Shown here: positions 25,037 through 32,147 of the stretch, in pieces
Position numbering within the stretch: the stretch's first letter is position 1
Layout of the letters: every line of letters begins with the position of its first letter
From: SICU01 sp038045445
GTDB taxonomy: Archaea > Nanobdellota > Nanobdellia > Pacearchaeales > GW2011-AR1
Reading direction: 5' to 3'
NCBI GenBank assembly: GCA_038045445.1
Contig: JBBSYC010000007.1
Coordinates: 1 to 50,738 of the forward strand
DNA: 50,738 nucleotides
Position numbers and translations under genes: made by a program
Notes under the pieces: model-generated
Told to the model about the DNA's origin: nothing
Databases searched by the model: none
The model's input: the letters and a program-made list of their open reading frames with translations, nothing else

Positions 25037-25864
25037 CTAGTCTTTAGGAATGCCTAACCTTTTGAAAGTTATACTCTTTTCAGTTAATCTTCTTTCTAAT
25101 TCTTTAATATAATCTTCTGCTTGACTTACTTCAATTACTCCTTCATCAGGACCGTAGCTAGGTAATGTTTCTGCACCTCTCAGGTTAAATCGCATTGGGA
25201 CCTTTAATCTTGGGGTGTATATTCTTGCCTCTGTTAAACTTTTATCTAATGCTACAGTATATCCATTAGGTCTAAAAGAAAAAAACAATATTCCATGAGC
25301 ATTATAAGGATTTGGCGTAGTAAAGACAGGTCTTACAGTATGGTCCATATTCATATGTAACCTATATGGTGAGTTTCTTATTCCATCTCTTTGAATACTT
25401 AGGCATAATTCTAAATAATCTTTGGGGCTCATTCCGTCTGGTACGCTTACGCCATGAAATAGTTCGCTTATATGTGAGCCATTTACAATATCACTTATTC
25501 GAGGATTTAGAAATACATGGGGTAATGCCCTTCTTATTCCAACTTGATCGCCTTTCCTGTAAGCATCTAACAATTTTCTGTATGAATCATCGCTTTTTAG
25601 TATGCCATATAGTTTTTTGAATTCTTTTTCTCTCTCAGTTAGTTTGCTATCTTCTACGTGCTTTAAATCCATTATATGAGGCTCTAATAAGGTGGCTAAA
25701 GCACCAGGTCTGTCAATGAATGCTCCTGGAAAGTCTCTTATCAAACTTGCGATGAGTCCTTGTACATTTCTTTCCGTTAAACCATACCGATCCGCATAAT
25801 TAAAATTACGAAGATTACTTACGTTTATTGCCAATCTTTCTAGTCTACTCTTTAGACTTCTCAT
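25037..25864 (-). CDS. Hypothetical protein, 275 residues
   Basis: A basic, soluble, largely helical N-terminal half is followed by a beta-rich C-terminal half. No signal peptide or membrane helix. The last residues FKRLGIPKD resemble the N-terminal FKRLGLPENQ of the unknown protein at 19897-20574. I do not recognise a family or active site. Confidence 0.6.
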   Translation of the reverse strand: MRSLKSRLERLAINVSNLRNFNYADRYGLTERNVQGLIASLIRDFPGAFIDRPGALATLLEPHIMDLKHVEDSKLTEREKEFKKLYGILKSDDSYRKLLDAYRKGDQVGIRRALPHVFLNPRISDIVNGSHISELFHGVSVPDGMSPKDYLELCLSIQRDGIRNSPYRLHMNMDHTVRPVFTTPNPYNAHGILFFSFRPNGYTVALDKSLTEARIYTPRLKVPMRFNLRGAETLPSYGPDEGVIEVSQAEDYIKELERRLTEKSITFKRLGIPKD

Positions 25865-25987
25865 ATTATTAAGCCAAATAAACTCCTTTTAAATCTTGTT
25901 ATTTGTAATTACTAATTAGTTATATTATTATTGGTTTGTTGAGTCTTTACTAGATAGGTTTTTATTGTTGTTTTGATTAAATTAATT

Positions 25988-26554
25988 ATGAGATACAGAA
26001 AAAATGGATTTAGATTTTACGCCTTGAAATTATGTGGAATTATGTTTGTTGTATTTTTAATTCAGTTGCTTATCTCTGGGTTTACTGGACTGTTTTTACT
26101 TGATTCTAACTCTTATAGCCAGATTTGGAGGTTTATTACATCTATATTTCTTCATGGTGGGTTTGCTCATTTGCTTTACAATATATTCGCTCTTGCTTTG
26201 TTTGGAAGCATGCTTGAAAGATTAATTGGTTCTAGAAGATTTATGTTTATTTTCTTTTTGACAGGAATACTTGCTAATATTCTTAGTGTTAATTTCTATG
26301 ATTCCTCACTTGGTGCTTCTGGAGCAATATTTGGTGTTATAGGAGCTCTTATTATAGTTAGACCTTTGATGTTCATATGGGCTTTCGGATTTCCAATGCC
26401 TTTGTTTGTTGCGGGAATCATTTGGGTTGCAGGGGATTTGATTGGATTGTTTGTTCCAAGCAATGTTGCTAACCTTGCACATTTGTCTGGAATGTTTTTT
26501 GGTTTGATATTTGGGTTTGTTTATAGAAAAAATGCTTTAAAATTAATAAGTTAA
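25988..26554 (+). CDS. Rhomboid family intramembrane serine protease
   Basis: 188 residues from ATG 25988. Six hydrophobic segments are visible. The catalytic GASGAIFG has its Ser near residue 110 in the fourth helix, and NLAHLSG gives the catalytic His near 165. IFLHGGFAHLLYN matches the conserved H-G/N loop. Rhomboids cut membrane-anchored substrates inside the membrane, and surface proteins are abundant here, so they are candidate substrates (inference). Confidence 0.9.
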   Translation: MRYRKNGFRFYALKLCGIMFVVFLIQLLISGFTGLFLLDSNSYSQIWRFITSIFLHGGFAHLLYNIFALALFGSMLERLIGSRRFMFIFFLTGILANILSVNFYDSSLGASGAIFGVIGALIIVRPLMFIWAFGFPMPLFVAGIIWVAGDLIGLFVPSNVANLAHLSGMFFGLIFGFVYRKNALKLIS

Positions 26555-26592
26555 AGCTTTTAGTACTCGGTCAAACATCTATTTTTTGATTT

Positions 26593-26937
26593 TTAAGTTT
26601 TACTAAACTCTTTCTTAATTTGTAACATCTGTTTTTTCAAAGGTAAAATATATTCTTTAACGACTTTCCATATTAATTTCAAATCAATTCCAAAATAATG
26701 ATGAGATATTTTATCTCTTATTCCAGCTACTCCTTTCCAAGGAACTTGTGGATATTTTATCTTTATTTTATCTGGAATATTCTTTACAGCTTCTCCTATT
26801 ATTTCCAGACTTCTTGTTACAGCATTTTGTTTTTCCCTATTTTTTAAAAAGCTATCTTCATCTATATTATAGATAAAATTTTCTATATCTGTAATATTTT
26901 CGATAATGTGGTCTATAAAAACCAATGGATCATTCAT
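26593..26937 (-). CDS. hepT: HepT-like HEPN ribonuclease toxin (DUF86)
   Basis: 114 residues. RDKISHHYF (near 73-81) is the Rx4H HEPN motif of DUF86/HepT RNases, followed by the typical GIDLKLIWKVV helix. It is normally neutralised by AMP-ylation or binding by the MNT partner, whose gene lies directly upstream and overlaps by four bases (26934-26937). Together they form a MNT/HEPN toxin-antitoxin pair. Confidence 0.88.
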   Translation of the reverse strand: MNDPLVFIDHIIENITDIENFIYNIDEDSFLKNREKQNAVTRSLEIIGEAVKNIPDKIKIKYPQVPWKGVAGIRDKISHHYFGIDLKLIWKVVKEYILPLKKQMLQIKKEFSKT

Positions 26938-27395
26938 AAGATTCTAACCTCTTCTTTCAATATTCTATTACGAAGAAGCTTATGTATACTTGAATAAGTT
27001 AACAAATCTACTTTCTTTTTTAACTTTCTTTTAAGCTCTTCTTCAAGCTCAATAACCTCAAATAAACCCATATCTTTACCGGGCTCAACTAAAATATCAA
27101 TGTCACTATTATTTTTCTGTTCACCTCTAGCATAACTGCCAAAAATACCTGCTTTTTTAATTCCCTTCTCTTTTATAATTCTATAGATTATCGGCTTTAT
27201 TTTATTAAGGCCCTTATTTATTTTTTTCTTATTAAATAAAACATCAGCATCATCTTGCTTTCTAAGCAATTCCTCATTAGATAGGTTCTTTCCTAAATAT
27301 ACCCTATCTTTACAAACTTTTCCAGATTTTCTTACAGAGAGAACCCTATAGAAATATTTTTTTCCGTTACGTTCTTTAATTTCTGTGTAAGGCAT
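26934..27395 (-). CDS. mntA: MNT-type nucleotidyltransferase antitoxin with N-terminal extension
   Basis: 153 residues. GIFGSYARGE followed by SDIDILVEP (about 84-103) is the minimal nucleotidyltransferase motif with both catalytic Asp. It inactivates the HEPN toxin by nucleotidyl transfer in known pairs. The first about 50 residues (KKYFYRVLSVRKSGKVCKD...) are an extra basic beta-rich module. A TATA box inside a perfect 10-bp inverted repeat lies directly upstream, suggesting autoregulation. Confidence 0.85.
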   Translation of the reverse strand: MPYTEIKERNGKKYFYRVLSVRKSGKVCKDRVYLGKNLSNEELLRKQDDADVLFNKKKINKGLNKIKPIIYRIIKEKGIKKAGIFGSYARGEQKNNSDIDILVEPGKDMGLFEVIELEEELKRKLKKKVDLLTYSSIHKLLRNRILKEEVRIL

Positions 27396-27406
27396 AATTA
27401 ATGTAC

Positions 27407-27439
27407 GTCTACATAATATATAAATCTTTTTATGTAGAC
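27407..27439 (-). promoter_or_regulatory. 10-bp inverted repeat enclosing the TATA box of the MNT/HEPN operon
   Basis: GTCTACATAA (27407-27416) and TTATGTAGAC (27430-27439) are perfect inverted copies around an AT-rich TATA element at about 27415-27424, 25 bases upstream of the mntA ATG. The arrangement suggests an operator for a dimeric repressor, probably the operon's own product. Confidence 0.6.
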
Positions 27440-27494
27440 TCCTATAATATTTTTGATATTTTTCAGATTCTACTTTATGTTCAAATAAGAAAAT

Positions 27495-27558
27495 ATAACC
27501 TTCCTCGCTTGCTCGACTTTCCTTACAGGCTCTGACACTCGCTACGGGGTAAAGTTAT
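27495..27558. repeat. Palindromic interspersed repeat, copy 1 (41-base core)
   Basis: Imperfect inverted ends (ATAACCTTCC and GGTAAAGTTAT) enclose a GC-richer core, 27507-27547. The core aligns without gaps with 44619-44659 at about 30 of 41 positions, including CTTG, TCGA, GCTC and the final CTACGG/CTGCGG. The flanking arms differ from those of the other copy but still pair. It resembles a REP-type or miniature element. A TnpA remnant lies beside the second copy. Confidence 0.6.
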
Positions 27559-27590
27559 GCCTCGACCGTTTTTAAGATAAAATGCTCCAA

Positions 27591-27860
27591 TCAAGAGCGT
27601 CTTTTTAGTCTTTTTGATAGATATATTCCAAGCTTGGCACCCAAATAGAATCCCGCAGTTATTAATGCTAAAGTTCCGGTTGTTGCAGAAAAACTTGATT
27701 TTAGGTACTCTGCATAATTTTCTGGTTCATAAACTCCCGCTTTTTCCATCAAGACATACATTCTGTGAGAATGATCAAGGCCCAGGCTACCCCCTAATAG
27801 TAACCCAGTTATCACTGCAAGCTTACTTTCCTTTGAATTATCGTTTTTTCTATTTTCCAT
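27591..27860 (-). CDS. Small membrane protein
   Basis: 89 residues. Two hydrophobic segments (about 15-30 and 60-80) and a basic C-terminal tail KRLKRRS. There is no recognised family. It is divergent from the TrmB gene; its TATA-like ATATATAATT (about 27881-27890) lies next to the TrmB operator palindrome, so both could share control. Confidence 0.55.
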   Translation of the reverse strand: MENRKNDNSKESKLAVITGLLLGGSLGLDHSHRMYVLMEKAGVYEPENYAEYLKSSFSATTGTLALITAGFYLGAKLGIYLSKRLKRRS

Positions 27861-27894
27861 AATTTTATTGGAAAAAATGGAATTATATATCTAA

Positions 27895-27915
27895 GTTGTT
27901 ATTCTTAATAACAAC
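27895..27915. promoter_or_regulatory. 9-bp inverted repeat operator upstream of trmB gene
   Basis: GTTGTTATT and AATAACAAC are perfect inverted copies separated by CTT. They abut the TATA element ATTTATAAC (27916-27924), which is about 23 bases upstream of the start ATG, and face a divergent small membrane protein gene. Likely operator of TrmB itself (inference). Confidence 0.6.
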
Positions 27916-27942
27916 ATTTATAACTCTTAATTGTGTTAATTT

Positions 27943-28653
27943 ATGATGGAAATTTATGAAAAGCTACAAGAGATAGGTTTAACAGGTAATGAATCAAAAG
28001 TATACTTGGAACTGTTAACCTCTGGAGAATTAAGCGCCAATAACCTAGCAAAAAACCTTGGCATTGATAGGACTCTCACATACACAGTTCTTAACCATTT
28101 GATAGAAAAAGGACAAGCAAGATACACTATAAAAGAAGGAAAAAAATACTTCTCAAGTACAAAACCGGAAAATCTACTAAATCCCTTGAAGGCGAAAGAA
28201 ATAGTAGCTCTTGATACAATAAAAGAATTAAACAAAATAAGGAAACAAGAACAAAAAGAAATTGAAATAAACATGTATGAAGGGAAAGAGGCCTTTAGAG
28301 TTTTATTTAATCATGTAAGAAGAGAAAATGAATTTTTAGCGTTGGGATCAACAGGGAAGGCATTTTACCAATTATACGAAATGCCTGCAATAGCAAAAGA
28401 GTTTGAGAAGAGAAATATAACTGTAAAAATTTTAGGGCACAAAAAATACAAAGGGACAGAACCATTTTCATTCAAAAAATTCCAATACAAGTACCTAGAC
28501 ATAGAAAGTGAAGCAACGACAACCATTTTTGGAGATTATATATCAATACACTTGATAAAAGGAAAACCAGCGATAATATTAATAAAAAACAAAGAAATGG
28601 CAAAGAGTTATAAGAACCATTTCAACTATCTCTGGAAACAGGCAAAACAGTAA
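27943..28653 (+). CDS. TrmB family transcriptional regulator
   Basis: 236 residues. The N-terminal winged helix-turn-helix (LTGNESKVYLELLTSGELSA, then IDRTLTYTVLNHLIEKG) is typical of TrmB/Sugar_trans_reg proteins, followed by a phospholipase D-like effector domain. TrmB proteins sense sugars in some archaea, but no transporter lies nearby, so the ligand is unknown. The operator-like palindrome right upstream suggests autoregulation. Confidence 0.85.
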   Translation: MMEIYEKLQEIGLTGNESKVYLELLTSGELSANNLAKNLGIDRTLTYTVLNHLIEKGQARYTIKEGKKYFSSTKPENLLNPLKAKEIVALDTIKELNKIRKQEQKEIEINMYEGKEAFRVLFNHVRRENEFLALGSTGKAFYQLYEMPAIAKEFEKRNITVKILGHKKYKGTEPFSFKKFQYKYLDIESEATTTIFGDYISIHLIKGKPAIILIKNKEMAKSYKNHFNYLWKQAKQ

Positions 28654-28751
28654 TTCTCCGTTGCACACAAGTGGTCGACAAGATCCATAATAAAAATGGG
28701 CCACAAATGACTAACAAAGAAGACCCCCTGAGATATCACAAAATAAATTTA

Positions 28752-28924
28752 TGCCCCTGCCGGGATTTGAACCCGGGTTTCCGCCGTTCTCCACTATCGT
28801 GTAAACGATAGCTAAGTATCCATGCTGCTCTTTAGAGAGCCGGATATAGTCTCAGCGACATCACCTCGCATGCTGGTAAACCAGTTCGAGAGGGCGGTGT
28901 CCTTGACCACTAGACTACAAGGGC
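28752..28924 (-). tRNA. tRNA-Glu (CTC) with 100-nt intron
   Basis: Acceptor GCCCTTG/CAGGGGC, anticodon stem CCGCC/GGCGG, spliced anticodon loop CTCTCGC giving CTC, T arm CCGGG-TTCAAAT-CCCGG, discriminator A. The 100-base intron follows position 37. Its ends form a bulge-helix-bulge: four-pair helix CTCT/GGAG with three-base bulges CGA and AAC. The intron holds three small hairpins (CTGG/CCAG, GCTCT/AGAGC, CTATCG/CGATAG). Confidence 0.92.
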
Positions 28925-28961
28925 AACAATAAGTCTTGAATTAGACTCTTTAAAAAACTAT

Positions 28962-29513
28962 TCAAATACTAAGAAGAAGAAACACTCCCAAAACATTTCC
29001 TATATAACTCATCACCATGAAAGGATAAGGATGAACTCTTGTAAACCCTGCAAACATTGCAACAGCTAGTTCATCGGGCAAAGGAGATGCAATAACCAAC
29101 ACACCAAAAACATAAACGAAAAAACTGCGAATTTTTAAAGGAATAATTGAACTAAAACCATAAGATAAATGTCTGATAAATGATGTGTGTTTCAATTTCT
29201 TAAACTCATCATTAAAAGATAACCTTATAAAAGAAAATATTCCCAAATCTGCAATAAGGGCACCAAGTCCAGCTACTAAAGATGCAAGATAAAGATTTAA
29301 GGGATTCGCTGCCAAAAAGAACCCTGTAGCAATAGGAGTAGTAAAACCTGCAGAATAAAGCAATCCTGCAGAGAACAAAACCAAATAAGTAATATTATCG
29401 AAAGAAGTAACTGCAAGGTAAATAGACGGAATCTGAAAGATAAAATAAGCAATAACTACGGCGATTATATACAGTGTAAGTTTAGGATAAGTTAATATAA
29501 ACAGCCTCTTCAT
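28962..29513 (-). CDS. VTT/DedA-like membrane protein
   Basis: 183 residues from ATG 29513 (a TTG at 29528 would add five). Five or six hydrophobic segments; the C-terminal ASPLPDELAVAMFAGFTRVH resembles the conserved SPLPDE...G motif of archaeal SNARE-associated/VTT proteins. These may move lipids or keep membrane homeostasis. A TATA-like ATTTATAATT lies about 28 bases upstream, supporting the ATG. Confidence 0.7.
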   Translation of the reverse strand: MKRLFILTYPKLTLYIIAVVIAYFIFQIPSIYLAVTSFDNITYLVLFSAGLLYSAGFTTPIATGFFLAANPLNLYLASLVAGLGALIADLGIFSFIRLSFNDEFKKLKHTSFIRHLSYGFSSIIPLKIRSFFVYVFGVLVIASPLPDELAVAMFAGFTRVHPYPFMVMSYIGNVLGVFLLLSI

Positions 29514-29543
29514 TATATAATCTAACAAAAAGAAATTATAAAT

Positions 29544-29933
29544 TTAACTGAAATAATCCTTTATATCATCAGGCCATTCAATAGACTTTTGACCGCATTC
29601 CGTTAATACACTATTGCGAAACACCCACCTAACCTCCTCCAAGTCACTTCCAGGGATTGCTTTATCACTAGTAGCAAAACACTCATACCAACGAGCCTGT
29701 TTATGACTTGTAGGAGTTATTGAACACCCAATATATCTGCCTACCGTAATATCCAGACCAGTTTCTTCTTTAACCCCTCTAATTAAAGCAGATTCATCTG
29801 TCTCTCCTTCTTCAACAGTTTCTCCTGGAACATGCCAATGCCCTGCTAAAACTTTATAAGAGTCTCTTCTCTTTTTTCCAAGCAATATCTTGCCATTATA
29901 ATTAATTATAGCTATAACTGCACTTTTTCCCAA
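29544..29933 (-). CDS. Nudix hydrolase starting at the 3' end of tRNA-Gln
   Basis: 129 residues. The Nudix box is recognisable (GETVEEGETDESALIRG, then VKEETGL), but one Gly is replaced by Glu and the usual RE is RG, so activity may be reduced or altered. Such enzymes hydrolyse nucleotide diphosphate derivatives. The start TTG (29933-29931) follows the tRNA-Gln discriminator base with no spacer, and no in-frame ATG or GTG exists early in the gene. Confidence 0.85.
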   Translation of the reverse strand: MGKSAVIAIINYNGKILLGKKRRDSYKVLAGHWHVPGETVEEGETDESALIRGVKEETGLDITVGRYIGCSITPTSHKQARWYECFATSDKAIPGSDLEEVRWVFRNSVLTECGQKSIEWPDDIKDYFS

Positions 29934-30006
29934 TAGCCCTACTCGGATTCGAACCGAGGTTTCGAGCGCCAGAGGCTCGCGAACTTGACCGCTATTCGAT
30001 AGGGCT
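29934..30006 (-). tRNA. tRNA-Gln (CTG)
   Basis: Acceptor AGCCCTA/TAGGGCT, discriminator A, anticodon stem CGAGC/GCTCG with loop CTCTGGC, anticodon CTG, T arm CTCGG-TTCGAAT-CCGAG. No intron. The 3' end directly adjoins the TTG start codon of the Nudix gene. Confidence 0.95.
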
Positions 30007-30115
30007 TCTATTCCAAACCAATAAAAATAGTATTTAAGGATTTCTCACAAAAAATTTTGCAAAAAAACATCAAAAAAACAATTAAGATTAAATATAAGTT
30101 AAGCAAAATAATAAA

Positions 30116-31201
30116 ATGGAAGAAAAAGCGGAATTTCAAACACAAATAATCACTGAAGAAAACGAAAAGAATCCAAAGATAAGAGCAACTAAGGAGGAAA
30201 TAAATCAAATTCTAAGAACTGTTTCACCGGGAACAAATTTCAGAAACTCATTGGAAGGCATCGTACATGCAAAGAAGGGAGCCATAGTAGTAGTAGAAGT
30301 GGATGGAATAGGGTCAATTCTCGACGGGGGATTCAAAATAAACAGCAAATTTACTCCTCAAAAAATGGTAGAGCTCTCAAAGATGGATGGAGCAATAATT
30401 TTATCAAAGGATATGAAAAGAATAACTCAAGCAAATGTAATGGTTTACCCAGACAAAAAAATAACCACGAAAGAAACTGGAACGAGACACAAGACAGCAG
30501 AAAGAACTGCAAAAATGATGAGCACTCTAGTTGCAACAGTTTCTGAAAGAAGAAGCGAAATGGCCGTATATTATAAAAATTTTAAGCACATTATAAAAAA
30601 CGCGAATGAAGTATTAAGAAAAGTAAATGAACACACACAGATAATAGAAAAACAAAGAGAACTTTTCGATATGAATGTAGAAAAACTAAGCCAAATGGAG
30701 CTAAGAAATTACCCCAATCTTCAACAAGCATCTGTTGTAATTCAAAAAGGAGTACTGATAGAAAAAATGGCAAACGACGTAAAAAATCTGTTTGTGGAGC
30801 TTGGAAATGAAGGAACAATAATAAAAACTAGGTTGAAAGAGCTAACTTCAAATGTTGAAAAAGAAGTTAATCTGGTAATAAAAGATTACACAAAAGTCGA
30901 CTTAAAAAAATCAAGAATACTCATAAACAGCCTTACTTATGAAGAGATTTTAGACCCTGAAAACATAATAAAATCTCTTGCATATGGTGAAAACAAAAAA
31001 GTAGAGAAAATAAGAGGGTGGAGAATCTTATCCAAGACATCTATGGAGGAGTCAGACATAGCTATGCTCACAAAAGAACTCTCAAGCCTTGGAAAAACAA
31101 TATATTCAAACATGAACGCCTACAAAGAAATAATAGGAGAAGAAAAAGCAAATATCTTCAAAGAGGAGATAGACAGGATAAAAAGAGCATATTTTGCATA
31201 A
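30116..31201 (+). CDS. disA: DisA-type diadenylate cyclase
   Basis: 361 residues. The N-terminal DAC domain has SKMDGAIILSKD (DGA at 91-93) and TGTRHKTAERTA (122-126), where the common RHR is RHK. A helical linker follows, and the C-terminal RGWRILSK...LTKELSSLGK resembles the helix-hairpin-helix DNA-binding end of DisA. DisA makes cyclic di-AMP from two ATP and binds branched DNA in bacteria. TATA-like AAATATAAG (30089-30097) lies 25 bases upstream. Archaea more often use DacZ, so this architecture is notable. Confidence 0.85.
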   Translation: MEEKAEFQTQIITEENEKNPKIRATKEEINQILRTVSPGTNFRNSLEGIVHAKKGAIVVVEVDGIGSILDGGFKINSKFTPQKMVELSKMDGAIILSKDMKRITQANVMVYPDKKITTKETGTRHKTAERTAKMMSTLVATVSERRSEMAVYYKNFKHIIKNANEVLRKVNEHTQIIEKQRELFDMNVEKLSQMELRNYPNLQQASVVIQKGVLIEKMANDVKNLFVELGNEGTIIKTRLKELTSNVEKEVNLVIKDYTKVDLKKSRILINSLTYEEILDPENIIKSLAYGENKKVEKIRGWRILSKTSMEESDIAMLTKELSSLGKTIYSNMNAYKEIIGEEKANIFKEEIDRIKRAYFA

Positions 31202-31206
31202 AGTAA

Positions 31207-31216
31207 AGTTTAAAAC
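31207..31216 (+). promoter_or_regulatory. TATA-like element for the second twin-hairpin RNA
   Basis: AGTTTAAAAC lies about 27-35 bases before the first paired base of the twin-hairpin RNA (31243). This is the expected spacing for an archaeal promoter and supports an independent plus-strand transcript ending before the eL41 gene. Confidence 0.4.
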
Positions 31217-31242
31217 CTAGAGAAATACATTTGTGAAGGTTC

Positions 31243-31356
31243 AAAAGTTTCTATAGTCAAGAACACTGAAAATTGAACAGTTGTGTCTTGACTATTTAGG
31301 GAAAGACATACAGTCCTGTTCAATTATTTATGTCTTTCACTATATTGGAAGCTTTT
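31243..31356 (+). ncRNA. Twin-hairpin kissing-loop RNA, copy 2
   Basis: Hairpin 1 (31255-31293) has eleven pairs with a bulged A at 31263; hairpin 2 (31301-31338) has ten perfect pairs. AATTGAACA (31271-31279) and TGTTCAATT (31317-31325) in the loops are complementary over nine bases. An outer helix AAAAGTTTC/GAAGCTTTT (31243-31251 with 31348-31356) closes both. Relative to copy 1 (104-188), stem pairs change together: G-C to A-T, A-T to C-G, and C-G to G-C. It lies between disA and eL41; its outer helix overlaps the eL41 TATA box. Confidence 0.7.
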
Positions 31357-31382
31357 AAAAACCCAAAATCACAAAACATAAT

Positions 31383-31493
31383 ATGAAAAGATCATCAAGA
31401 CGCTGGAAGAAAAAAGGTCAAATGCGTTGGAAGTGGCAACGTAAAAGACTTAAGAAAGAAAAGCGCAAGAGAAAAATGAGAAAGAGCAAGTAA
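31383..31493 (+). CDS. rpl41e: 50S ribosomal protein eL41
   Basis: 36 residues, almost all Arg, Lys and Trp: MKRSSRRWKKKGQMRWKWQR then a basic helix. This matches archaeal eL41, a very small helix at the ribosomal subunit bridge. It is often missed because of its size. The ATG lies 26 bases after the TATA-like CTTTTAAAAACC (31352-31363). A shorter start at Met14 (31422) would give the eukaryotic-like form. Confidence 0.88.
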   Translation: MKRSSRRWKKKGQMRWKWQRKRLKKEKRKRKMRKSK

Positions 31494-31508
31494 ATAAAAT
31501 ACTAACTA

Positions 31509-31545
31509 GATTTATCAAAAAAACTTTGAGAAAGTTAAGTTTTTT
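31509..31545 (+). terminator. Hairpin after eL41
   Basis: AAAAAACTT and AAGTTTTTT (about 31519-31545) form a nine-pair hairpin ending in a T-run, a short distance after the eL41 stop and facing the convergent adenosyltransferase gene. A transcription terminator is plausible. Confidence 0.4.
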
Positions 31546-31564
31546 GGATGATCGAAGTGTTCTA

Positions 31565-32056
31565 TCAAGATACACTTGCGACATACCCAAGCATAAAGAA
31601 CAAGCTACTTAATCTATTAATATACCTATAAATTTCGCCCCTCAACTTTCCATCACGAAGAAGCTTAACAATAAACGTCTCAAGTTCTCTGCAACGCACA
31701 CGACACTCGTTAAACCATATACTTTTTTCATTAGTAAACCTCACAAACCTATTAGGTGGTTCACCCAAAGAATCTATATATTCCTCAAGTTTCTTTAAAT
31801 CATCATTAGTAATGGGTGAGGTTAAACATTCTCCCGGGCAATTAGCAATTTCGCCAGAAGCCTGCCACAATTTCTGTTGAACAACTTTCAAAAAATCAAT
31901 GTGTTCAGTATCTAGAAGCAGAGCCATATCAATAGCACTCTGCAAAGAATCAATCTTCCCGTTAGCTAATATTATCCAATCGTCTTTAGGCAATTCCTTG
32001 CCAGAGTAATCTTTTGTAAATCCAGAATCTCCCTTAGTAGTATAAACTTTTACCAC
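31565..32056 (-). CDS. PduO-type cob(I)alamin adenosyltransferase-like protein
   Basis: 163 residues from GTG 32056; upstream residues to 32101 are probably not translated. VYTTKGDSGFT near the start is the ATP-binding TRTGD-type motif, ILANGKIDSLQSAIDMA follows, and the C-terminal EIYRYINRLSSLFFML matches the conserved NRLSD helix of PduO enzymes, which attach adenosine to cobalamin. The first motif departs from the usual sequence, so specificity is uncertain. Confidence 0.75.
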   Translation of the reverse strand: MVKVYTTKGDSGFTKDYSGKELPKDDWIILANGKIDSLQSAIDMALLLDTEHIDFLKVVQQKLWQASGEIANCPGECLTSPITNDDLKKLEEYIDSLGEPPNRFVRFTNEKSIWFNECRVRCRELETFIVKLLRDGKLRGEIYRYINRLSSLFFMLGYVASVS

Positions 32057-32147
32057 AAAAACTAAAAAGAAAAACACTATATCAATATTATGCCACCACA
32101 ATAGTTATATACCAAAAAAAGAGAAACTCATTTATCTAAAAAGAGTA

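Noticed and set aside
28845..28860. Group I intron core-like GGATATAGTC
   Set aside because: It lies on the strand opposite to the tRNA, and the splice structure is a standard archaeal bulge-helix-bulge.
28775..28874. C/D box RNA in the tRNA-Glu intron
   Set aside because: A GTGATG and a CTGA occur, but only three bases apart, leaving no guide region.
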